Source: Cyanobium sp. (GTDB lineage: Bacteria; Cyanobacteriota; Cyanobacteriia; PCC-6307; Cyanobiaceae). From it: a stretch of 12,890 nt of DNA. The DNA lies in contig BJHC01000018.1 in assembly GCA_014191535.1 (NCBI GenBank), positions 1 through 12,890 of the forward strand, read 5' to 3'. Both the position numbers and the translations under genes were made by a program. Positions 6,156 through 12,890 of the stretch are shown in pieces; position 1 is the stretch's first letter; every line of letters begins with the position of its first letter. The notes beneath the pieces were generated by a model. That model searched no databases. It was not told the origin of the DNA and saw only the letters and a program-made list of their open reading frames with translations.

Positions 6156-8570
6156 TCATTGCACCCGGCAACGGCTCCACCCCGTGGCCAGATCTGCTGC
6201 AGCGCAGCGCCGTTGCTCCAGACCAAACGCAAGCAGCAGCACCGCCGCCAAGCCCAACAACTGCGGCACCAGCGCTCCATCCAGCGGGGCCAGGGCCAAC
6301 AGGTTGGCCAACGCTGGCCAGGCCTGCATCACCCCCCACAACAGACCACTGATCAACAGGGCCAGCGGGCCCAGGGCACTGCGCCCCACGGCATTCAGCC
6401 ACACCAGCCCGCCCGCCGACCACACCAGCAGGGCCACCACCAAGCTGCGCCGGCTGGCCAGATCCAAACCCGGCCACAGCGCCAGAGCCACCGCCAGGAT
6501 CAACACCGCCCCCCCCTGCAGCCACACCTGATGCCAGAGATTTGCGCCAAACAGCGGTGCATCCGGGGGGCGCGGGGGTTGCCGCATCAGGGTTGGATCA
6601 GCGGGCAACGCCTCAAACACCACCGTGCAGGCCGGATCAATCACCAGATGCAGCAGGGCGATATGCACCGGCATCAACAACAGTGGCTGCTGCGGCATCA
6701 GCAACGCCATCAGGCTGAGCGCCGCAATCGGCAGGTGAATCGCCAGCGTGTAGGCCAGGGCGCGATGCAGGTTGGCGGTGATCCGGCGCCCCAAGGCCAC
6801 GGCCGCCACCAGGGAGCGGAAGTCATCGTTGAGCAGCACCAGGTCCGCCGCCTCCCGGGCCACGGCGGTGCCGCGGCGCCCCATGGCCACACCGATATCC
6901 GCCGCCTTTAGGGCCGGAGCGTCATTGACGCCATCACCGCCCATGGCCACCACCTCACCCGCGCCCTGCAGGGCCTGCACCAGGCGCAGCTTCTGCTGCG
7001 GCAACACCCGCGCAAACACCGACACCTGGCGCAGCTGCTGCTGCAAGGCGGCGGGGCTGAGCGCCTCCAGATCAGCACCGCACAGCACCGGTCCCGGCGG
7101 CAACCCCGCTTGATCGGCAATGGCACGGGCCGTGGTGGGGCCATCGCCGCTGATCAGCAGCACGCGAACCCCGGCCGCTTGGGCCCGGGCAATAGCCTCG
7201 GGCACCTGGGGCCGCAGGGGATCCGCCAACCCCACCAAGCCGATGGGCTGGAACAACACGTCGTGGATCGCCGCCGGTGGAGGCGGTGCTCCGCCGGCAC
7301 CAGGCAGGGTCTGCCGTTCGGGATGCAAGGGCACCCCATCCAAGCCACTAGCCACCCCCAGCACCCGCAAACCACCACGGGCCAGCCCCTCCGCCGCCGT
7401 CAACCACTGGCGGCTGGCCTCCCCATCGAGATGGCACAAATCAGCAATGGCCTCGGGAGCCCCCTTGGCGGCGATCTGCGGATGGCCCTGCTCATCACAC
7501 CAAAGCTGCGAGAACACCAACAGATCGCTCTGCAGGGGGTACTCCCGCAGCAACGGCCACTGCGGATGCAGGTGTTCGTGCTGATCGCCCACCGGTAGGT
7601 GCTCCGCAGCGAGCCGCTGAATCGCCACCTCCATCGCATCCACCGGATCGTGGCGGCTGGCCAACACCGCCAGCTCCACCAAGCGGTGCCAGGGCTCCGA
7701 CAACGGTTCCCCCGCTCGCCAGAGTTGCCGTTGCGGCCAGCACAGCAACCGCTGCACCGCCATGCGGTTTTCGGTGAGCGTGCCTGTTTTATCCACGGCG
7801 AGCACCGTGGTGCTGCCCAGGCTTTCCACCGCCGCCGGCCACCGAGCCAGAACCCCCAGCCGCGCCAGCCGCAGCGACCCCAGGGCCAGGAACAGGGCCA
7901 GCACCACCGGGATTTCATTCGGCAACACCGCCAGGGCCAGCGCCAAGGCCGCCAGCACCGCCTGTGCCCAGTGGCCTGTGAGCCCCCCCTGCAGCAGCAA
8001 CAAAGCGGCGCAGAGCGTCAGCGCCACCAGGGTGAGGCGCCTTGTGAGCCGCCGGGTGTGACGCTGCAGGCGCGTCAGCGGTGCTTGCAGGGTCGCCAGG
8101 CTGCGGCCGATCTGGCCCAGCTCCGTCTGCTCCGCCACCGCCACCACCTCAGCCCAGCCACGGCCACTGGCCACCAACCCCCCGGCATGGATGGCGTCAC
8201 CCGCCTGCCGGGCCACCGGTAGGGATTCGCCGGTAAGCAGGGATTCGTCCAACCACAGGCCCACGGCGCGATGCAGGCGGGCATCGGCAGCCACCCGGTC
8301 GCCCTCCTCCAGGCGCAGCAGGTCGCCGCAGCGCACCTGCTGCGGCGGCACAGAAAGCTCCACACCGGCCCTGAGCAGATGCACATGGGGGGCAGCCAGC
8401 CGGGCCAAGGCCTTCAGGGCCCGTTGGCTGCGGCGCTGCTGGCTGGCATCCAACAAACTGATGCCGGCCACGAGCACCAACAGAATGCTGGCCTCCGCCG
8501 GCTCGCCGAGGCCCAGGTAGATCAGCGCACAGGCCAACAACAGCAGGTTGGTGGGCTCCAGCAGCACCAT
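6156..8570 (-). CDS. Type II-like cation-transporting P-type ATPase lacking the N-terminal domain
   Basis: This encodes an 804-residue ATP-driven cation pump of the inner or thylakoid membrane. Visible motifs are TGES (113-116, dephosphorylation), D260 in DKTGT (phosphorylated Asp) and GDGVNDA (545-551, hinge). Membrane helices 1-2 are at about 7-40, helices 3-4 at about 180-232, and the C-terminal group follows residue 590. The protein begins directly at helix 1: the usual cytoplasmic N-terminal domain of about 60-70 residues is missing, and an in-frame TGA at 8574-8576 prevents extension. Helix 4 reads LPNEIP (216-221), where relatives usually have LPEEFP or PEGLP, so N218 replaces an ion-site glutamate. 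In helix 6 LLHLVIDPAC carries H641 where I expect Glu, with D645 kept. It lies 101 bases after the zinc exporter on the same strand. The transported ion is unknown. Confidence 0.88.
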   Translation of the reverse strand: MVLLEPTNLLLLACALIYLGLGEPAEASILLVLVAGISLLDASQQRRSQRALKALARLAAPHVHLLRAGVELSVPPQQVRCGDLLRLEEGDRVAADARLHRAVGLWLDESLLTGESLPVARQAGDAIHAGGLVASGRGWAEVVAVAEQTELGQIGRSLATLQAPLTRLQRHTRRLTRRLTLVALTLCAALLLLQGGLTGHWAQAVLAALALALAVLPNEIPVVLALFLALGSLRLARLGVLARWPAAVESLGSTTVLAVDKTGTLTENRMAVQRLLCWPQRQLWRAGEPLSEPWHRLVELAVLASRHDPVDAMEVAIQRLAAEHLPVGDQHEHLHPQWPLLREYPLQSDLLVFSQLWCDEQGHPQIAAKGAPEAIADLCHLDGEASRQWLTAAEGLARGGLRVLGVASGLDGVPLHPERQTLPGAGGAPPPPAAIHDVLFQPIGLVGLADPLRPQVPEAIARAQAAGVRVLLISGDGPTTARAIADQAGLPPGPVLCGADLEALSPAALQQQLRQVSVFARVLPQQKLRLVQALQGAGEVVAMGGDGVNDAPALKAADIGVAMGRRGTAVAREAADLVLLNDDFRSLVAAVALGRRITANLHRALAYTLAIHLPIAALSLMALLMPQQPLLLMPVHIALLHLVIDPACTVVFEALPADPTLMRQPPRPPDAPLFGANLWHQVWLQGGAVLILAVALALWPGLDLASRRSLVVALLVWSAGGLVWLNAVGRSALGPLALLISGLLWGVMQAWPALANLLALAPLDGALVPQLLGLAAVLLLAFGLEQRRCAAADLATGWSRCRVQ

Positions 8571-8633
8571 GGCTCAACCGCATCGCCAACTGCTTTGAGG
8601 TTGATGGCCTCGCAGCGGTCTGACGGCTCCAAC

Positions 8634-8655
8634 CGAGGGATCAGCGAGGGATCAG
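8634..8655. repeat. Perfect 11-base tandem duplication
   Basis: CGAGGGATCAG occurs twice without a gap (8634-8644 and 8645-8655), in the 101-base space between the zinc exporter stop and the P-type ATPase start. It could be a slippage product or paired binding sites. No palindrome typical of a Zur or SmtB box is seen. Confidence 0.7.
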
Positions 8656-8671
8656 TGATGTGCCATCCGCG

Positions 8672-9553
8672 TCAGTCAGCGGAGGCCCACTCCAGCTGAA
8701 TCGTGCTTTTGCGGATGCCGAGGGTCTCCAACCGCTGCTGCGCCGTCTGCAGCAGAACGTCGCCTGCCTCGGCACCGGGGCGGAGCAGCAGGTGCGCCGT
8801 GAGCGCCGTGCTGGAGGTGCTGATGCCCCACACGTGTAGCTCCGCCACGGCCTGCACCCCCGGCACCGCCAACAGGGCCGCCTCCACCGCCGCCAGGTTG
8901 ATGTGGCGAGGGGCCGCATCGAGGTTGAGGGCGATCGCCTCCCGCAACAGCCCCAGGGCACTGACGATCACCGCCAGGCCCACGCCGATGGCCGTGAGGG
9001 CATCCAGCCAGAACCAGCCCGTGAGGCCCACCACGATGGCGCTGAGTAACACCGCCGCCGACACGGCCGCATCGGTGAGCAGATGCAACACCGCCGCCCG
9101 CTGGTTGAGGTCGTGCTGATGGTTGTGGCCGAACAGCCGGGCCGACAGCAGGTTGATCACGATGCCCGCCGCCGCGGCCCACACCACCGGCCCCGCGATC
9201 AGGGGCACGGGATCCTGCAGACGCTGAATCCCCTCCACCACCACCACCACACCCGCCGAAAAAATCAGCAACCCATTCACCAACGAGGCCATCTGGGTGC
9301 TGCGCCCGTAGCCATAGGTGAACCGTCCGCGGGCGGGGCGGCGGCTGAGCTGCTCCGCCCCCCAGCCCAACACCAACCCCAGCACATCCCCCAGGTTGTG
9401 CAGGGCATCGCCGATCAGGGCCAGCGACCCAAAGGCAAAGCCGATCAGCAGCTGCAGAACGGTGAGGCCGCTGTTGAGGGCGATGCTCCAGCGAAAGGCC
9501 GAACCCGCCCGGGTCGGGCTGTGGCTGTGGGAATGCTCGTGGGCGTGGCCCAT
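8672..9553 (-). CDS. Cation diffusion facilitator (CDF) family zinc exporter
   Basis: This encodes 293 residues. It is predicted to export Zn2+ (possibly Co2+ or Cd2+) in exchange for protons across the cytoplasmic membrane, as a homodimer. It has a His-rich N-terminus (HAHEHSHSHS, residues 3-12), six membrane helices within about 20-200, and a C-terminal cytoplasmic metal-binding domain (about 205-290, LHVWGISTSS). The transport site residues are present: H52 and D56 in helix 2 (ALHNLGD) and H157 and D161 in helix 5 (HLLTD). This HxxxD pair of motifs is typical of zinc-type CDFs such as CzcD and ZitB. The ATG at 9553 is chosen; a GTG directly before it (9556) would add one residue and lies at better spacing from GGAG. 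It is divergent from the cyclotransferase gene and probably cotranscribed with the downstream ATPase. Confidence 0.93.
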   Translation of the reverse strand: MGHAHEHSHSHSPTRAGSAFRWSIALNSGLTVLQLLIGFAFGSLALIGDALHNLGDVLGLVLGWGAEQLSRRPARGRFTYGYGRSTQMASLVNGLLIFSAGVVVVVEGIQRLQDPVPLIAGPVVWAAAAGIVINLLSARLFGHNHQHDLNQRAAVLHLLTDAAVSAAVLLSAIVVGLTGWFWLDALTAIGVGLAVIVSALGLLREAIALNLDAAPRHINLAAVEAALLAVPGVQAVAELHVWGISTSSTALTAHLLLRPGAEAGDVLLQTAQQRLETLGIRKSTIQLEWASAD

Positions 9554-9556
9554 CAC

Positions 9557-9690
9557 GTCGGGCTCCAGCAGGGGGGCATCCCGCCGGCTGCCTTGTATTC
9601 AAAGCGACCCTGCGGCAGCCCACGGCAAAACCGCTTCCACCGGGTGCGCCCGCCGGCCGAATCGCGGAAGAATGGTGTTTTTCACGGGCC
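9557..9690. promoter_or_regulatory. Divergent intergenic region expected to hold promoters for both cation-transport units
   Basis: These 134 bases separate the zinc exporter (minus) from the cyclotransferase (plus), so both units must start here or be read from inside genes. I could not pick a convincing -35/-10 pair or a known metal-regulator box by eye. The region is assigned from gene layout only. Confidence 0.4.
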
Positions 9691-10023
9691 GTGCCCCACC
9701 TGTTTTCCTACGGAACCCTGCAGCAGGAGGAGGTGCAGCTCAGCACCTTCGGGCACCTGCTCAGCGGCGAGGACGACAGCCTGGTGGGCTACATCCTGGC
9801 CCAGGAACCCATCCACGATCCGGCGGTGATCGCCACCAGCGGCCACGCCGTGCATCCGATCGCCAAACACACCGGCTCACCCCACCACCACATCCCCGGC
9901 ACGGTGTTCGAGGTGAGCGAAGCGGAGCTGATGCGGGCCGACCACTACGAGGTGTCGGCCTACCGGCGCGTGGAAGTGACCCTCGAATCGGGCCGTTCCG
10001 CCTGGGTGTACGTGGAGGCCTAG
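9691..10023 (+). CDS. Gamma-glutamylcyclotransferase (AIG2-like) family protein
   Basis: This encodes 110 residues with the cyclotransferase-like fold. The substrate-binding loop is FSYGTLQ (5-11, YGTL at 7-10). The core strand is IPGTVFEVSEAEL (68-80). The DHYEVSAYRRVEV segment (84-96) contains E87, the likely catalytic glutamate by position. The family turns gamma-glutamyl amines or peptides into 5-oxoproline and free amine, but many small bacterial members have no known substrate. It starts with GTG; an upstream ATG at 9673 is out of frame. The start MPHLFSYGTL is typical of the family, which supports this choice. It precedes the large P-type ATPase by 34 bases and is probably in one transcript with it. 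The functional link between them is not evident. Confidence 0.85.
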   Translation: MPHLFSYGTLQQEEVQLSTFGHLLSGEDDSLVGYILAQEPIHDPAVIATSGHAVHPIAKHTGSPHHHIPGTVFEVSEAELMRADHYEVSAYRRVEVTLESGRSAWVYVEA

Positions 10024-10057
10024 GGGGCTCCAGGTCGCCCACCCCCGCCCGTCTGCC

Positions 10058-12826
10058 GTGCAGCTCACCGCCGCCAAACCGATCTGGGCCCTGCCGCTGG
10101 AGGAGGTGGAGGCGGCGCTGCAAACCACCCCCCAGGGGCTGAGCAGCGGCGAAGCCCAGCGGCGGCTGGAGCGGTACGGCGCCAATCGGCTCCCCGCCCA
10201 GAGGCGTCGCCCCCTGCTGCTGCGCTTCACCGATCAGCTGGTGCACTTCATGGCCCTGCTGCTGTGGGTGGCCGGCAGCCTGGCCTTCATCGCCGGGGTG
10301 CCCCAGTTGGGGTGGGCCATCTGGGCGGTGATCCTGATCAACGGCGTGTTTTCGTTCTGGCAGGAGTTCAAGGCCGAGCGCACCCTGCAGGCCCTGGCGG
10401 AACACCTGCCGCAACAGGTGCGGGTGTGGCGCGATGGGGAGCTGCAGCAGCTCACCGCCGATCAACTGGTGTGCGGCGACCGGCTGCTGCTGGAGGAGGG
10501 CGACCAGATCCCGGCGGACTGCCGCCTGATGGAGGCCCACCAGTTGTATGTCGACCTCTCGGTGCTCACCGGCGAATCCCTGCCGGTGGCCCGCAGCGCC
10601 GCACCCCTGGCCGCAGCCACCATGGCCAGCCGCGACTGCAGCAACCTGCTGCTGGCCGGCTGCAGCGTGGCCGCCGGCCGCGGTGAAGCCCTGGTGTACG
10701 CCACCGCCACCGAAACCGACTACGGCCAGGTGGCGCACCTCAGCGCCAACACCGCCCGCACCACCAGCACCCTGGAGGTGCAGATCCAGCACATCGTGCA
10801 CACGATCACGCTGATCGCCCTGAGCACCGGCGCGCTCACCTTTGCCATCAGCGTGCTGGTGGAGCGCATGGCACCGCTGGAGAGCCTGCTCTACGCGGTG
10901 GGAATCATCGTGGGGTTCGTGCCGGAGGGTCTGCTGCCGCAGGTCACCCTCACCCTGGCCCTGAACACCCAGCGCATGGCGCGCCGCCAGGCCCTGGTGC
11001 GGCGTCTCTCCGCCGTGGAAACGCTGGGGTCGGTGAGTGTGATCTGCTCCGACAAAACCGGCACCATCACCCAGGGCCGCATGGCGGTGGAGGAGCTGTG
11101 GCTGCCCCAGGCCGATCCAGCCCAACGGCAGCTGCTGTTGCTGGCCGCCGGCCTCTGCTCCAACGCCCGGCTGGAGCACGACACCACCAGCCCGGAACCG
11201 TGGCGGGCCAGCGGTGATCCCACCGAAACCGCCCTGCTGGTGGCGGCCGCCGAGGCCGGCGTGATCCATGGCGAGCAGCAGCGGCGCTTCCCGCGCCTGC
11301 AGGAGTTGCCGTTCGACTCCCATCGCCGCCGCATGACGGTGGTGGTCGCCCACGATGAGCCGATCCAGGGCCTACCGCTCACCGCCACCGGCCAGCTGGC
11401 GATCACCAAGGGGGCGCCCCTGGAGGTGCTGGCCCTGTGCGAGGCCTGGCTGACGCCCACGGGCCCCAGCCCCCTCAACGCCGCGCAGCGCCAGCGGGCG
11501 ATCGAGGCCAACAACAGCCTGGCGGCGCGCGGCTTCCGGGTGATTGCGGTGGCCCTGCGCCAGGGCAGCGAACCCCTGCAGAGCCTGCCGGCGGAGCGTC
11601 TGGAAACGGGGCTGACGCTGGTGGGGCTGGTGGCCCTGTACGACCCGCCGCGGCGGGAGGTGGGCGAGGCGATCCGCCAATGCCGCCAGGCGGGCATCAA
11701 GGTCACCATGGTGACCGGCGACTACGGCCTCACCGCCGAGGCCATCGCCCAGCAAATCGGCCTGCTGGATCCACCGGCCCAGCAGGAACCACGCTCCGGC
11801 GCTGATCCGGTGCGGGTGATCGAGGGGGCAGGCCTGAGCCAGATCAGCGATCTACAGCTGCGGCGGCTGCTCAAATACCGCTCGCGGCTGGTGTTTGCCC
11901 GCATGGCACCGGAGCAGAAGCTGCGGCTGGTGCAGGCCTACCGCGACCTGGGGGAGGTGGTGGCGGTCACCGGTGATGGCGTCAACGACGCACCGGCGCT
12001 GCGGGCCGCCGATGTGGGTGTAGCCATGGGGAAGAACGGCACCGATGTGGCCCGCGAAGCCGCCGACATCGTGCTGCTCGACGACAACTTCGCCACGATC
12101 GTGGCCGCCGTGGGCTTTGGCCGCGGCGTGGTGAGCAACATCCGCAAGTTCATCACCTACATCCTGGTGGCCAACCTGTCCGAGGCCACACCGTTCCTGG
12201 CGATGGTGGCGCTGCGCATCCCTGCGGCCCTCACGGTGATGCAAATCCTGGCGGTCGACCTGGGCACCGATGTGCTGCCAGCCCTGGGCCTCGGTGCCGA
12301 ACTGCCCGAACCCGGGCTGATGCACCAACCGCCGCGCCGCCGCGGGGCCCCCTTGCTCGACCGCAGCGTGATGCAGCGCTCCTATTTGTTTCTGGGGGTG
12401 ATGGAAGCGGGCCTGGCGATGGCGGCCTACCTGCTGGTGTGGCAGCGGGCTGGGGTGGGGTTCCGGGAGCTGCAACGGCTGGCGCCCCAGCTGCTGCACC
12501 ACACCGCATCGGCGCCCGTGCAGGCCCTGCAGCTGCAGGCCTCCAGCGTGGCCTTCTGCACGATCGTGTTCTGCCAGGTGGGGGTGCTGCTGGCCTGCCG
12601 CAGCGAATGGCGCTCAGGCCTGGGGATGCTCCAGGTGGCCAACCCCCTGCTGTGGCTGGGGCTGCTCAGCGAGGGCCTGGTGCTGGCGGCCTTGCTGTGG
12701 ATCCCACCCGTGGCGCGGCTGTTTGCGTTGGTGCCCAGCGCCAGCCAGTGGTTTGGCGTGCTGTGGCTGGCGCCGCTGCTGATCCTGCTGGCGGATGACG
12801 CCCGCAAGGCCGCCCTGCGCCACTGA
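10058..12826 (+). CDS. Type II cation-transporting P-type ATPase, Na,K-ATPase-like
   Basis: This encodes a full-length pump of 922 residues. An N-terminal cation-ATPase domain (about 8-60, GLSSGEAQRRLERYGANRLP) precedes helices 1-2. TGES is at 171-174, D332 starts DKTGT, and GDGVNDA is at 639-645. Ion-site motifs resemble animal Na,K-ATPases: VPEGLL in helix 4 (E290), NLSEATPF in helix 5 (E709; animal pumps have NIPEITPF) and DLGTD in helix 6 (D734, D738). The C-terminus (about 825-922) looks like the usual cation-ATPase C-terminal helices (SVAFCTIVFCQVG). All four acidic site residues are present, so it should be active. Na+ export is the leading guess; Ca2+ transport cannot be ruled out from motifs alone. 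It starts with GTG, without a clear Shine-Dalgarno site, 34 bases after the cyclotransferase. There is no beta subunit gene here. Confidence 0.92.
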   Translation: MQLTAAKPIWALPLEEVEAALQTTPQGLSSGEAQRRLERYGANRLPAQRRRPLLLRFTDQLVHFMALLLWVAGSLAFIAGVPQLGWAIWAVILINGVFSFWQEFKAERTLQALAEHLPQQVRVWRDGELQQLTADQLVCGDRLLLEEGDQIPADCRLMEAHQLYVDLSVLTGESLPVARSAAPLAAATMASRDCSNLLLAGCSVAAGRGEALVYATATETDYGQVAHLSANTARTTSTLEVQIQHIVHTITLIALSTGALTFAISVLVERMAPLESLLYAVGIIVGFVPEGLLPQVTLTLALNTQRMARRQALVRRLSAVETLGSVSVICSDKTGTITQGRMAVEELWLPQADPAQRQLLLLAAGLCSNARLEHDTTSPEPWRASGDPTETALLVAAAEAGVIHGEQQRRFPRLQELPFDSHRRRMTVVVAHDEPIQGLPLTATGQLAITKGAPLEVLALCEAWLTPTGPSPLNAAQRQRAIEANNSLAARGFRVIAVALRQGSEPLQSLPAERLETGLTLVGLVALYDPPRREVGEAIRQCRQAGIKVTMVTGDYGLTAEAIAQQIGLLDPPAQQEPRSGADPVRVIEGAGLSQISDLQLRRLLKYRSRLVFARMAPEQKLRLVQAYRDLGEVVAVTGDGVNDAPALRAADVGVAMGKNGTDVAREAADIVLLDDNFATIVAAVGFGRGVVSNIRKFITYILVANLSEATPFLAMVALRIPAALTVMQILAVDLGTDVLPALGLGAELPEPGLMHQPPRRRGAPLLDRSVMQRSYLFLGVMEAGLAMAAYLLVWQRAGVGFRELQRLAPQLLHHTASAPVQALQLQASSVAFCTIVFCQVGVLLACRSEWRSGLGMLQVANPLLWLGLLSEGLVLAALLWIPPVARLFALVPSASQWFGVLWLAPLLILLADDARKAALRH

Positions 12827-12890
12827 AGCGCCTGGGGCCAATGGGCGCCCCATCCAACCCATTTGTAGTGTGCAAAAGGAAGAACTCTCA

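Noticed and set aside
6159..6911. Plus-strand open frame of 250 codons opposite the shorter P-type ATPase
   Set aside because: Its Gln/His/Arg-rich composition and lack of family motifs mark it as a shadow of the ATPase gene.
9761..11353. Minus-strand open frame of 530 codons opposite the cyclotransferase and the large ATPase
   Set aside because: Its Gly/Gln/His-rich translation has no recognisable domain, and the plus strand carries two clear genes through the same bases.
12833..12852. Inverted repeat TGGGGC...GCCCCA after the large P-type ATPase
   Set aside because: The 6-pair stem has an 8-base loop and no T-run, so it does not meet the form of an intrinsic terminator, although it could still act as a weak 3' hairpin.
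12860..12890. Purine-rich AAAAGGAAGAA near the window end as a ribosome binding site for a next gene
   Set aside because: No start codon at suitable spacing lies inside the window, so it cannot be supported.

Overview
The window most likely comes from a GC-rich unicellular cyanobacterium of the Synechococcus/Cyanobium type. The signs are the protein families present, high-GC codon use, mostly weak or absent Shine-Dalgarno sites, and three copies of the HIP1 octamer GCGATCGC (3691-3698, 4607-4614, 8931-8938). This is inference; no rRNA or other marker gene is present. I saw no tRNA, rRNA, CRISPR array or insertion sequence.

Region 1 (1-3251, minus strand) is a peptide-export locus. In transcription order it holds two small precursors that both begin MTAL and carry double-glycine leaders (3251-2988 and 2861-2655), a pair of hairpins of which the second looks like an intrinsic terminator (2596-2618), a third double-glycine precursor (2581-2321), a C39 peptidase/ABC transporter that would cut such leaders during export (2305-71), and the first 23 codons of a probable HlyD-type adaptor whose ATG overlaps the transporter stop (71-1). 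None of the predicted mature peptides has a cysteine, and no peptide-modifying enzyme is seen.

Region 2 (3385-5321) holds a secreted trimeric-autotransporter-like adhesin with a YadA-type anchor and an unusual coiled-coil tail after the barrel (minus). A stand-alone phosphoribosyltransferase is divergent from it (plus).

Region 3 (5322-6118) is a decayed stretch. It has about 240 bases without a gene, then a remnant of a parvulin-type peptidyl-prolyl isomerase with two amber codons near its start, then a small conserved hypothetical gene (minus).

Region 4 (6156-12826) is a cation-transport cluster. On the minus strand a CDF-type zinc exporter is followed by a P-type ATPase that lacks the usual N-terminal domain. 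Divergent from these, on the plus strand, a gamma-glutamylcyclotransferase-family protein is followed by a full-length type II P-type ATPase whose membrane motifs look like those of Na,K-ATPases.

The most interesting part is the left end. A dedicated C39 exporter with three dissimilar cysteine-free double-glycine peptides, next to a surface adhesin, may be a cell-surface or biofilm module like the EbfG/PteB system of Synechococcus elongatus rather than a plain bacteriocin cluster. The isomerase remnant may be a lost part of it. These functional links are inference.
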